64,000 nucleotides of DNA, taken from assembly GCF_002531935.1 (NCBI RefSeq), contig NZ_NWSV01000029.1:1-64000 (forward strand), written 5' to 3'. A model generated the notes under the pieces. That model saw only the letters and a list, made by a program, of their open reading frames with translations. It was not told where the DNA came from and ran no database searches. Both the position numbers and the translations under genes were made by a program. This stretch comes from Rhizobium chutanense. Its GTDB lineage: Bacteria > Pseudomonadota > Alphaproteobacteria > Rhizobiales > Rhizobiaceae. Positions 33,862 to 41,786 of this stretch are shown here, piece after piece. How positions within the stretch are numbered: position 1 is the first letter of the stretch; the number at the start of each line of letters is the position of its first letter.

Positions 33862-34227
33862 TCAGATCTCCTTGGACATTTCGATTGCTCGCTTGATGTC
33901 CCGCTCCTGACTACCCTTGTCGCCCCCGCACAGGAGAATAACGACAATGTTGCCCTGCATTGCAAAATACAAACGATACCCTGGACCGTAGTCGAGCCTC
34001 AATTCCCCGATGCCATCGAAGAATTTGTGGTCTCCCAAATTGCCGGCCTCCGCACGAACGATGCGGGTGACAATTCGATCTCTTGCATTCCGATCCTTCA
34101 GCTTGCGCAGCCATTTCTGGAATTCGACGGTCTGGAGGATGGTGTATTTCTGTGAACTATAATTAACGCCCTCCTGGGCGTAGTCAACTTTTTGTTGATC
34201 GGAGCGCTGAGGTGGCTCTCCCGTCAT
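33862..34227 (-). CDS. RelE/HigB-like toxin (addiction module killer protein)
   Basis: 121 residues as an open frame from ATG 34227. The family domain begins near residue 28 (YTILQTVEFQKWLRKLKD) and runs through RIVRAEAGNLGDHKFFDGIGELRLDYGPGYRLYF to ILLCGGDKGSQERDIKRA, the complete Gp49/HigB-like mRNA interferase fold with its conserved GxRxYF-like and GGDK motifs. The first 27 residues are not family-like, and no ATG, GTG or TTG occurs nearer the domain. The ATG at 34227 overlaps the stop of the secreted-protein gene (ATGA), so coupled translation is possible. Confidence 0.83.
   Translation of the reverse strand: MTGEPPQRSDQQKVDYAQEGVNYSSQKYTILQTVEFQKWLRKLKDRNARDRIVTRIVRAEAGNLGDHKFFDGIGELRLDYGPGYRLYFAMQGNIVVILLCGGDKGSQERDIKRAIEMSKEI
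34157..34187 (-). promoter_or_regulatory. Promoter-like sequence with operator inside the toxin frame
   Basis: On the minus strand TTGACT (34187-34182) is followed by a perfect inverted repeat, ACGCCC-AGGA-GGGCGT (34181-34166), then TTAATTATAGT. The repeat fills the 16-17 bp between a -35 element and an AT-rich -10 region. This is where an antitoxin-toxin complex would bind. It overlaps the 5' end of the toxin open frame, so a transcript from here would miss ATG 34227. Assignment is inference. Confidence 0.45.
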
Positions 34228-34697
34228 TCGTCATCCATCAAATGAAACTCTCGCGCCGCCTGAGGGCAGAGAAGGCTGAACTGCTCGATCAGCGGCGGCA
34301 TCCCCGAAGCGCATGATACGTCTGCATTCTCCGGCAATGGGAAAGTGACACTCTGCGGTGTTCCGGCAGAAGGTTCGAAGGACAGGGTGCCTTCGCTGCA
34401 ATTGGCGGTGGAACGGAAAGTGTCTTTCCCATTCTCTTTCGTGTACATCGCTACGCACTGCTTGACGGTCAGTTTGCCGCCATGGGCTCTTGTCTCCCAT
34501 CCTGGGTCTCGCTTGCAATATTCCTGGAAGTCGGCCCGAGTGAGCTTGCCCTCCATCACTGCTGCGCTTGAATCGATGCCGGTCTTGCTGACCAGCGTTC
34601 CGTTCCATCCAGCACATGAGGCGAGGGGGAAGTCTTTTGCCTGCGCGGCGGACAGGGTAAATGTGAAAAGCGCGATGCTTAAAAGCGATGTCCGCAT
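34224..34697 (-). CDS. Secreted protein of unknown function
   Basis: 157 residues. Signal peptide (MRTSLLSIALFTFTLSAAQA, cleaved before KDF). The mature part has six cysteines (in ASCAGW, YCKRD, QCVAM, NCSEG, SCASG and LLCPQ), an even number suited to disulphides in the periplasm. AGGAGG lies before the ATG at 34697. No family recognised. Its stop overlaps the toxin ATG by four bases, which ties it to the toxin-antitoxin transcript. Confidence 0.7.
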   Translation of the reverse strand: MRTSLLSIALFTFTLSAAQAKDFPLASCAGWNGTLVSKTGIDSSAAVMEGKLTRADFQEYCKRDPGWETRAHGGKLTVKQCVAMYTKENGKDTFRSTANCSEGTLSFEPSAGTPQSVTFPLPENADVSCASGMPPLIEQFSLLCPQAAREFHLMDDE

Positions 34698-34869
34698 AGA
34701 TCCTCCTAATTGCCAAACCTGCTCGCGTTCGGTCGATATCGGTCGCGCATCTGTCGACGAAGGGCAGCCCAGCCGCCTTGAGTGAAGAAGCCCTCAAGCC
34801 GTTGAAGCTTTCCGTGACGACTCGCCAAGGCCAGTCTAAAGCTGGATATAGAATTTTAAGAGAGAAAAA

Positions 34870-34945
34870 TGGTGCCGCTTGCAGGACTCGAACCTGCGAC
34901 CCCATCATTACGAATGATGTGCTCTACCACCTGAGCTAAAGCGGC
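34870..34945 (-). tRNA. tRNA-Thr (anticodon CGU)
   Basis: 76 nt on the minus strand with encoded CCA. Acceptor GCCGCTT pairs with AAGCGGC, discriminator A. The anticodon arm CATCA-TTCGTAA-TGATG gives anticodon CGT (CGU in RNA), reading ACG. The T arm has GGTTCGAGTCC. Cloverleaf is complete. The sequence on its 3' side (lower coordinates) is accessory-looking. Confidence 0.97.
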
Positions 34946-35067
34946 ATCTCAGGACCGAAACATGCGGCCCGCGATTTGCATGGCGCTGATACAGCCATTG
35001 TCCGAAGATTTCAAGCGCCCTGTCATGCCTTTGGCAAAAAAGAGGGAAAGGGCCAAGAAAGCGCGCC

Positions 35068-36027
35068 TCAGAGCGCCAGCCGGGCGCGCGCCGCCTTGTA
35101 TTCGGCCTCCAGCCGGTCGACGAGTTTTGCCACCGGCTCGACGGCCTTGACGGCGCTGATGCCCTGGCCGCTGCCCCATATGTCCTTCCAGGCCTTGGCG
35201 CCGCCGGTTGCCTGTTCGAAATCCATCTTCGAGGGGTCGGCGAGCGGCAGGTTGTCGGGGTCCATGCCGGCGGCGACGATCGAGGGCTTGAGATAATTGC
35301 CGTGTATGCCGGTGAAATAGTTGGAATAGACGATGTCGCCGGCTGCCCCTTCGACGATCGCCTGCTTGTAGGCTTCGCTGGCGCGTGCCTCTTGCGTGGC
35401 GATGAAGGGCGAGCCGATATAGGCCATGTCGGCGCCCATCGCCTCTGCGGCGAGGATGGCGCCGCCGGTGGAAATCGCGCCGGCCAGCAGCAGCGGCCCG
35501 TCGAACCATTCGCGGATTTCCTGGATCAGCGCGAAGGGCGACAGCGTGCCGGCATGGCCGCCGGCGCCTGCCGCTACTGCGATCAGCCCGTCCGCACCCT
35601 TGCGGATGGCCGAATGAGCGTGGCGGTTGTTGATAATGTCGTGCAGCACGATGCCGCCATAGGAATGCACGGCGGCATTGACCTCCGGCACGGCGCCGAG
35701 CGAGGAGATCACAACAGGCACCTTGTATTTGACGCAGAGCGACAGATCGTGTTCCAGCCGCTTGTTCGACATGTGGACGATCTGGTTGACGGCAAAGGGG
35801 GCGGCCGGCCGATCGGGATGGGCGGCGTCGTGACGGGCGAGTTCTTCGGTGATCTCCGCCAGCCATTCGTCGAGCTGGCTTTCCGGCCGGGCGTTGAGCG
35901 CCGGAAAGGCGCCGATCACACCCGCCTTGCATTGCGCCAGCGTCAGCTTGGGATGCGAGATGATGAACAGCGGCGAGCCGATGACCGGCAGTCTCAATTT
36001 GTCTTTGAGGATCGGGGGCAGGGCCAT
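35068..36027 (-). CDS. Nitronate monooxygenase (2-nitropropane dioxygenase family)
   Basis: 319 residues, FMN-dependent TIM barrel. Family blocks: PVIGSPLFIISHPKL at the N-terminus, NQIVHMSNKRLEHD, the GGHAGTLSPFALIQEI phosphate-binding region (about residues 177-192) and GGAISTGGAILAAEAMGADMAYIGSPFIAT (about 203-232). It oxidises nitronates or related compounds to protect from propionate-3-nitronate; some relatives serve in fatty acid metabolism. ATG at 36027 matches usual family starts; ATGs at 36033 and 36042 overlap or touch the operator. The gene adjoins tRNA-Thr. Confidence 0.88.
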   Translation of the reverse strand: MALPPILKDKLRLPVIGSPLFIISHPKLTLAQCKAGVIGAFPALNARPESQLDEWLAEITEELARHDAAHPDRPAAPFAVNQIVHMSNKRLEHDLSLCVKYKVPVVISSLGAVPEVNAAVHSYGGIVLHDIINNRHAHSAIRKGADGLIAVAAGAGGHAGTLSPFALIQEIREWFDGPLLLAGAISTGGAILAAEAMGADMAYIGSPFIATQEARASEAYKQAIVEGAAGDIVYSNYFTGIHGNYLKPSIVAAGMDPDNLPLADPSKMDFEQATGGAKAWKDIWGSGQGISAVKAVEPVAKLVDRLEAEYKAARARLAL

Positions 36028-36041
36028 GTCCATCGCTTCCA

Positions 36042-36063
36042 TTGACGTTTACGAAAACGTCAA
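36042..36063. promoter_or_regulatory. TTGACGTTT / AAACGTCAA palindrome at the nitronate monooxygenase start
   Basis: Perfect 9-bp arms with a 4-bp ACGA spacer (10-bp arms if the flanking A and T are counted). The same arm sequence forms the palindrome before fadD (8829-8844). It lies 15 bp upstream of the chosen start, a place where a bound repressor would block transcription. Confidence 0.55.
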
Positions 36064-36312
36064 TCTCATAGCAGAGAAGAAAAGCCGATAAAAGAGCGGC
36101 TGCCATGCCTTCGCCGATTTCACCCCGAATATATGTCTGCGAAAGCTGATAGAATAAGGCCTGCAAGCGCTGAAACCTGCCGATTATCCCCGCCGATCAA
36201 CTGCGTGCCAGGCCCGCAAGGCTTGCGGTTTGCCGCACTTGCCGTTACCGAATTTTGATGGAGAACGGCGGGGATTGCAGTCCGATGCCGAGTTCAAGGT
36301 GAAGGACTTGAC

Positions 36313-37512
36313 GTGAGCGGATTAGAAACGGCCATCAGAACAGCGCTCGACAATTCCGAGCGCGACAATCCGGAGGTTCGAGCGAGGATCTATCAGTCGG
36401 CCCGCCAGGCGCTGGAAGCCGGCCTTCGTAAGCAGGATATCACCGATACCGAGGTCGTCGCCCATCACCGCCATCGCCTGGAAAGCACCATCCACGCCAT
36501 CGAAAGCGAGGAGCGTGACCGCCTTCACCCGCGCCAGAGGCCGCCTGAAGTGCCCGTGCCGCCGGTCGTTGAAATGCCGGCGCCGCCGGTTCATCGGGGT
36601 GATGTGGCCGATATCGACAATCTCGTCGACGGCCCCGGGGCAGATGCACGGAGCCGCGCTCCCGAGGTGGCCCACAGCCGCCGCGACGATTTCAGCCTCG
36701 ACGACGTGCATGCCGGCAGTACCGACCACCTGGCTGCGGCTCCGGTCGGCGACGAGCGGCTTCTGCGCGGCCAGCGCGCTACCGACATGGATTTCCGCCC
36801 GGAGCGGGCGGCAGGCCGCCGCAAGCCGCGCAAATTCTTTTCGAGGCTTCTTGTCTGGTGCGTGCTGCTCGCCTTCATCGGCATCGGCGCCTGGTGGGCG
36901 CATACATCGGGCCTGCTGCTGACGGCGGCCGAACGCGACACCAGCGTCGCCAACCCGCCGGCCAGCACCCAGCCGGAAGATTTCACCGGCAATGACGACA
37001 GCGCCGCAAAAGCGACCCCTCACACCGACGAGCCGGTGACCATCGATCCGCAGAACAGTTTTTCGGCCGATTGGATCCCGCTGTTCAAGCCCGACGACGC
37101 CGACAAGATCCAAAGTGGCACGCGGGCGCGCACCGAAAAAATCACAGAAAATGACGGCCCCGCCATCCGCCTGATTTCGCAGAGCGGTGCCGCCGATGGC
37201 AATATCGCCATCAGCGTGCCGCCTTCGGTGCTGCAGCAGCTTGCCGGCAAATCCTCGACGATCGCGCTGACGCTGCAGTCGACCAGCGACGAGCCGACCC
37301 AGGTCACCGTCGAATGCAATTTCCAGTCGCTCGGCAATTGCGCCCGCCATCGTTTCAACGTCACCCGGGAAAAATCGGACGCGCTGCTGCAGGTGAAGTT
37401 CGACCGCTCGCTGGCGCCGAATGCGCCGGGCACGCTCGTCATCAACAGCGATCTCGACGGCAAGGCGCGCGGCATCAACCTCTTCGCCATCCGCATCCTG
37501 CCCGGGCAGTGA
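36313..37512 (+). CDS. Single-pass membrane protein, unknown
   Basis: 399 residues. A helical N-terminus (about 1-65; LETAIRTALDNSERDNPEVRARIYQSARQALE) is followed by a proline/aspartate-rich linker, a basic patch (RRKPRKFFSRLL) and one membrane helix at about residues 178-200 (LLVWCVLLAFIGIGAWWAH). The remaining 200 residues are predicted outside the membrane; the last 120 look like a beta-sandwich. Only rhizobial homologues come to mind, without a known function. GTG is possible but ATG is not available; the frame opens at GTGAGCGGA with AAGGTGAAGG upstream. Confidence 0.75.
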   Translation: MSGLETAIRTALDNSERDNPEVRARIYQSARQALEAGLRKQDITDTEVVAHHRHRLESTIHAIESEERDRLHPRQRPPEVPVPPVVEMPAPPVHRGDVADIDNLVDGPGADARSRAPEVAHSRRDDFSLDDVHAGSTDHLAAAPVGDERLLRGQRATDMDFRPERAAGRRKPRKFFSRLLVWCVLLAFIGIGAWWAHTSGLLLTAAERDTSVANPPASTQPEDFTGNDDSAAKATPHTDEPVTIDPQNSFSADWIPLFKPDDADKIQSGTRARTEKITENDGPAIRLISQSGAADGNIAISVPPSVLQQLAGKSSTIALTLQSTSDEPTQVTVECNFQSLGNCARHRFNVTREKSDALLQVKFDRSLAPNAPGTLVINSDLDGKARGINLFAIRILPGQ

Positions 37513-37593
37513 TGCCAGCCGCGGCGAAGCCGATGGCCTCGGTCCCAGCAAAGCTGGTGGCCCGGCTTCCGCTCGCCGCCTCTTTCAGAAAGC

Positions 37594-38475
37594 CTATTTC
37601 AAGAATCCATGCCCGGAGCCGATGATCTGCTCATCGACCGTGCCGAGCACCTTCTTGTCCTTGCCGTCATAATCCATCCGGTTCAGCATGTGGCGGATCA
37701 GTTCGAGCCGCCCCCGCCGCTTGTCGTTGGCGCGGATCACCGTCCAGGGCGCGAAATCCGTATGGGTTTCCTTCAGCATCCGGTCGCGTTTGGCGCTGTA
37801 ATCGTCCCATTTCGTCAGCGCCGCGATGTCCATCGACGATAGTTTCCAGACTTTCAGCGGGTCGTGCCGGCGGTCGTGGAAGCGCTTCAGCTGCATCTCG
37901 CGGCCGATATCGAGATAGAATTTGAAGAAGAAGATGCCCTCATGGGCGATGATCTTTTCAAGCTGCGGCGCCTGCTTGAGAAAATCCTCGTATTGCTGCG
38001 GCGTGCAGAAGCCCATGACCGGCTCGACGCCGGCGCGGTTGTACCAGGAGCGGTCGAACAGCACGAATTCGCCTGCGGTCGGAAACTGCGCGACATAACG
38101 CTGGAAATACCACTGTCCCTGTTCGCGCTCGGTCGGCTTCGTCAGCGCCACGACGCGGGCAAGGCGGGGGTTCATATTCTCCGAGGAGGCCGAGATCGCG
38201 CCGCCCTTGCCGGCGGCATCCCGCCCTTCGAACAGCGCCATCACCCGCTTGCCGGTCGCCTGCAGCCAGAACTGCACCTTGACGAGTTCCACCTGCAGCT
38301 TTTCCAGCTGCTCGACATAATCTTCTTCCTTGAGTTTCTTCTTGTAGGGAAATTCGCCGGATTCCAGCGCATGTTCCTCCACCCAATCCGGCAGAACGGG
38401 ATCGTCGACATCGAAGATGCGTTTCTTTCCGCGAATATCCAGCGCCACGGCCCTGCTTTCGACGTCCTCGCCCAT
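37594..38475 (-). CDS. ppk2: Polyphosphate kinase 2
   Basis: 293 residues, one-domain PPK2 like the S. meliloti enzyme. PPK2 moves phosphate between polyphosphate and nucleotides, favouring GTP/ATP formation from polyphosphate. Walker A GRDAAGKGG (about residues 84-92), the lid KPTEREQGQWYFQRY (about 114-128), and Walker B-like EFVLFDRSWYNRAGVE (about 135-150) are intact. ATG at 38475 with GGAGAA upstream. It is divergent from phoR, so sits with the phosphate regulon. Confidence 0.95.
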   Translation of the reverse strand: MGEDVESRAVALDIRGKKRIFDVDDPVLPDWVEEHALESGEFPYKKKLKEEDYVEQLEKLQVELVKVQFWLQATGKRVMALFEGRDAAGKGGAISASSENMNPRLARVVALTKPTEREQGQWYFQRYVAQFPTAGEFVLFDRSWYNRAGVEPVMGFCTPQQYEDFLKQAPQLEKIIAHEGIFFFKFYLDIGREMQLKRFHDRRHDPLKVWKLSSMDIAALTKWDDYSAKRDRMLKETHTDFAPWTVIRANDKRRGRLELIRHMLNRMDYDGKDKKVLGTVDEQIIGSGHGFLK

Positions 38476-38683
38476 GTGCTTCTCCTGCCTCCGATCGTTT
38501 CTTTCTTTCAGGCGAACATAGTTACCGTTGAAAATCAAATCTTTCGCGGTCGGCCGATAATTTTTCGTGGGTTTCGGCTGCGGCCCTTCGCATCACGGCG
38601 GCCTCCGGAAAATTTCTGTCATGAATTGCCGCTATCAGGCAGAGTTCAATATAAACATAAACGAATCGACGCCGCGAGGGCAC

Positions 38684-39940
38684 TTGCAAGACGAAACATC
38701 GTGGACAACCAGCCTGTTGGCGCGCATCCGGCGCGAGCGGCCGGTGCTGCTTGCGGCAATCCTCAGCGCCCTTGTCGCCCTTGCCGCCGGCATGAACAAA
38801 TGGGTTGTGTTTGGTCTGCTGCTGGCCATGGTCCTGACCGCGCTGTTCAACGAGGCGCCGGTGATCAAGGCCGAGCCCGTCGAACCGGTGGCGATCGAGC
38901 CGGAAGCGCCGCCGAGCCGGCTGCCGGAGATTTCCGCCACGCTTTCCGGCCTCGACATCCCGGTCATGCTGCTGTCGGGCGATGCCTCGGTGCTTTTCCA
39001 GAACCGCGCTGCCGAAAAGGCCTTCGGCGAGGTGGTCCTCGGCGCCCATATCTCGGCCCGCCTGCGCTCGCCGGGTGTGCTCGACATGGTGCGCGAAACC
39101 ATCGCCACCAACGCCCCGAACCAGATCGAGCATGCCGAGCGGCTGCCCTCCGAGCGCGTCTATATCGTGCGCAGCGCGCCCATCGAATTTGCGGCCGAAG
39201 AGGGCATGCGCGAGCGTTATTTCATTCTCTCCTTCCGCGATATTTCAGAGGTTCGGCGCATCGACCGGATGCGGTCGGATTTCGTCGCCAATGCCAGCCA
39301 TGAGCTGCGCACGCCGCTTGCCTCGCTGCGCGGCTTCATCGAGACCATCCAGGGGCCGGCGAAGAACGATCTGAAGGCGCAGGCGCGTTTCCTCGCCATC
39401 ATGTTCGATCAGACGACGCGCATGAGCCGGCTGGTCGACGATCTTTTGTCGCTGTCGCGGCTGGAGCTGAAATCGCACATTGCCCCGGACGAGAAGATCG
39501 ATCTGGTGCCGCTGCTCGGCCATGTCAGGGATTCGCTGGTGCCGCTGGCAAGGGATGTCGGCGTCGCCATCAACCTGCATCTGCCCGATGGCAAGGTCGA
39601 GGTGCTGGGAGACCGCGACGAGCTTGTCCAGGTCTTCGAGAACCTGATGGAAAATGCCTGCAAATACGGCCAGGAGGGCGAGGTCGTCGATGTCTGGCTG
39701 AAGAACGGCGCCGGTGAGCCCGTCGAGGTCAGCATTATCGACAAGGGGCCGGGCATTCCGGCCGAGCACGTGCCGCGCCTGACCGAGCGCTTCTACCGCG
39801 TCAGCATCGAGGACAGCCGCTCGAAAAAAGGCACCGGCCTCGGCCTCGCCATCGTCAAACACATCCTCACCCGCCACCGCGCCCGCCTGATCGTCAAATC
39901 CGAAGTCGGCAAGGGGACTGATTTTACGGTGCGCTTCTGA
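38684..39940 (+). CDS. phoR: Phosphate regulon sensor histidine kinase
   Basis: 418 residues from TTG 38684 (GAGGG upstream; an ATG at 38621 would add 21 residues). Two membrane segments near residues 18-50, a PAS-like domain (about 80-185), the HisKA domain with the phosphorylated His in FVANASHELRTPLASL (about residues 197-212), and the ATPase with N box NLMENACKYG, G1 DKGPGIP and G2 KGTGLGLAIV. PhoR phosphorylates PhoB when phosphate is low. First gene of phoR-pstSCAB-phoU-phoB, with a 645-bp gap before pstS. Confidence 0.93.
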   Translation: MQDETSWTTSLLARIRRERPVLLAAILSALVALAAGMNKWVVFGLLLAMVLTALFNEAPVIKAEPVEPVAIEPEAPPSRLPEISATLSGLDIPVMLLSGDASVLFQNRAAEKAFGEVVLGAHISARLRSPGVLDMVRETIATNAPNQIEHAERLPSERVYIVRSAPIEFAAEEGMRERYFILSFRDISEVRRIDRMRSDFVANASHELRTPLASLRGFIETIQGPAKNDLKAQARFLAIMFDQTTRMSRLVDDLLSLSRLELKSHIAPDEKIDLVPLLGHVRDSLVPLARDVGVAINLHLPDGKVEVLGDRDELVQVFENLMENACKYGQEGEVVDVWLKNGAGEPVEVSIIDKGPGIPAEHVPRLTERFYRVSIEDSRSKKGTGLGLAIVKHILTRHRARLIVKSEVGKGTDFTVRF

Positions 39941-40020
39941 CTGCGCATGTCCCTTCTCCTCGCAACCGACGAGAAGATGTGCGTGCGAGAGATTGATGGG
40001 GAACGGAGAGGCTGCCGCAA

Positions 40021-40240
40021 CTCTCTTCTCCCCAGCGGGGAGAAGGTGCCGGCAGGCGGATGAGGGGGCCACACGACACATCCTTCACCTAAAATCTATT
40101 CCGGCACGCGGCCGGCAGTGGCGCCATTTGGAAAGGCCTGTTTCGCGGCCCCCTCATCCGCCCTACGGGCACCTTCTCCCCGCTGGGGAGAAGAGGGAGT
40201 CGGGACGCCGCGGCTTGTCCCTTCGCCCCGTTTACAAGGG
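40021..40240. repeat. RIME-like palindromic repeats (family A)
   Basis: Two facing modules between phoR and pstS: CTTCTCCCCAGCGGGGAGAAG plus GCGGATGAGGGGGCC at 40021-40070, and its reverse complement at 40147-40200 extended by a CCCGTTTAC block to 40240. The spacer of about 75 bp has no gene. Same family as 4935-5221 and 51658-51794. Confidence 0.8.
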
Positions 40241-40448
40241 TCGGAAAGCGGTGCTGGCAGGCGGATGCAAAATTTCACAGAACGACCTTGATAAAAGGAC
40301 GCAGGCAGAAAACCACCGCCCATCCTACCCGTTGCCGATATGTGACCGGTTTTTACAACGCGAGGTAGATTGACCGCCGAACCTTGCCATTCTCCGACGC
40401 GATCGGCTGGTAGAGTTAAAATTTCCATTTATAAATCAAACATATAGA

Positions 40449-40477
40449 CTGTCACAAATGTTTCACCGATTTGACAT
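40449..40477 (+). promoter_or_regulatory. Pho box (PhoB binding site) upstream of pstS
   Basis: Three heptamers in direct repeat at 11-bp spacing: CTGTCAC (40449), GTTTCAC (40460) and TTGACAT (40471), separated by AAAT and CGAT. The first two match the Pho box closely. The site is 109 bp before the pstS ATG and drives phosphate-starvation expression of pstSCAB-phoU-phoB. The 40241-40448 and 40478-40585 flanks have no gene. Confidence 0.9.
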
Positions 40478-40585
40478 AAAAGGACGGTGCTTAAAGCGCT
40501 AAGAGAGTCCCGCCGATGAAAAAAGGCACTGCGAGGGCCTCTCTACAGGCCGCACTCACACAAGCCCAATGCCGGGAGATTTCTA

Positions 40586-41620
40586 ATGAACACCTTCAAG
40601 CTCACCGTTGCCGCACTCGCTGCAACCGCTGCTTTCGCTGGCGCTGCCGTCGCCCGCGACCAGATTCAGGTTGCTGGTTCGTCCACCGTCCTGCCTTACG
40701 CAAAGATCGTTGCCGAATCCTTCGGCGAAACCTTCACCAACTTCAAGACGCCGGTCGTTGAATCCGGCGGCACGGGCGCTGGTCTGAAGGAATTCTGCAA
40801 GGGCGTCGGCGAAGACACCATCGACATTGCCAACGCTTCGCGCCCGATCAACAAGAACGAAGCCGAAGCTTGCAAGGCAGCCGGCGTGACCGACATTCAG
40901 GAAGTCAAGATCGGTTATGACGGCATCGTCTTCGCAACCGACGCTTCCAACCCGGATGTTGCCTACGTTCCCGCAGACATCTACAAGGCCCTCGCAGCCC
41001 AGGTCGTCGTCGACGGCAAGCTCGTCGCCAACCCCTACAAGAAGTGGTCGGAAGTCAACCCGAAGCTTCCGGCTGTTGATATCGCTGCCTACATCCCGGG
41101 CGAAAAGCACGGCACCCGCGAAGTCTTCGAACAGAACGTTCTCGCCGCCGGCTGCAAGGCCTCGGGCGCTGTCGACGTCATCGCCAAGGAAATCTCCGAC
41201 AAGGCCGCCCAGGGCAAGGCCTGCGTCGCAGTCCGCAAGGACGGCGCTGCAGTCGACATCGACGGCGACTATCCGGAAACCCTCGCACGCATCGCCGCTA
41301 ACAAGACCGGCGTCGGCGTCTTCGGCCTTTCCTTCTATGAAAACAATGCCGACAAGCTCAAGGTTGCCAGCGTGAACGGCATCGTTCCGTCGACCGAAAC
41401 CATTGCCAACGGCACCTACCCGGTTTCCCGCCCGCTGTTCTTCTACGTCAAGAAGGCACATCTCGGCGCCGTTCCGGGCCTGAAGGAATATGTCAACTTC
41501 TTCGTATCCGACCAGATGATCGGCCCCGACGGCCCGCTGGCTGAATACGGCCTGGTTGCCGCTCCGGATGCCGAGCGCGACGCGATCCGCAAGGACGTCG
41601 AAGCCGGTAAGTCCATGTAA
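40586..41620 (+). CDS. pstS: Phosphate-binding protein
   Basis: 344 residues. Signal peptide (MNTFKLTVAALAATAAFAGAAVA, cleaved before RDQ). Phosphate-site residues are visible in QVAGSSTVLP (about residues 28-37), in the GGTGAGLKEFCKG and ANASRPI blocks and in GEKHGTREVFEQNVL (about 172-186), the conserved Arg/Ser/Thr loop. A pair of Cys in the central part may bond. It catches phosphate in the periplasm for PstCA. GGGAG precedes the ATG by nine bases. A strong hairpin follows. Confidence 0.97.
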   Translation: MNTFKLTVAALAATAAFAGAAVARDQIQVAGSSTVLPYAKIVAESFGETFTNFKTPVVESGGTGAGLKEFCKGVGEDTIDIANASRPINKNEAEACKAAGVTDIQEVKIGYDGIVFATDASNPDVAYVPADIYKALAAQVVVDGKLVANPYKKWSEVNPKLPAVDIAAYIPGEKHGTREVFEQNVLAAGCKASGAVDVIAKEISDKAAQGKACVAVRKDGAAVDIDGDYPETLARIAANKTGVGVFGLSFYENNADKLKVASVNGIVPSTETIANGTYPVSRPLFFYVKKAHLGAVPGLKEYVNFFVSDQMIGPDGPLAEYGLVAAPDAERDAIRKDVEAGKSM

Positions 41621-41626
41621 TGACTT

Positions 41627-41659
41627 TGCCGGCGCGGTGCTTCAAAGCCCGCGCCGGCA
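41627..41659 (+). terminator. Stem-loop after pstS
   Basis: Perfect 10-bp arms TGCCGGCGCG (41627-41636) and CGCGCCGGCA (41650-41659), 13-base loop, just past the pstS stop. There is no U-run, so it more likely protects the pstS message or partly attenuates pstC than ends transcription fully. Confidence 0.6.
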
Positions 41660-41786
41660 TTGCCTTATCCCCCGCGCGACCGATGTTTGGGTGCTGCAGG
41701 GTTGAATTCATTCCGCATGATTGGAAGCTGAAGGCGGCGGATGACGCTGCCGGGCTTTGGGGGCTACGGGCCTGGGGACGTAACGA

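Noticed and set aside
36313..37512. Label of biotin transporter BioY sometimes attached to such proteins
   Set aside because: The protein has one membrane helix and a large outer domain; BioY has six helices.
38611..38640. Second Pho box before phoR (CTGTCAT near 38615)
   Set aside because: Only one heptamer fits; the second position reads TGCCGCT, so the direct repeat is lacking.
40516..40761. Open frame overlapping the pstS start, a possible leader peptide
   Set aside because: It runs out of frame into pstS and becomes Arg/Cys-rich, with no ribosome site; a frame shadow is more likely.
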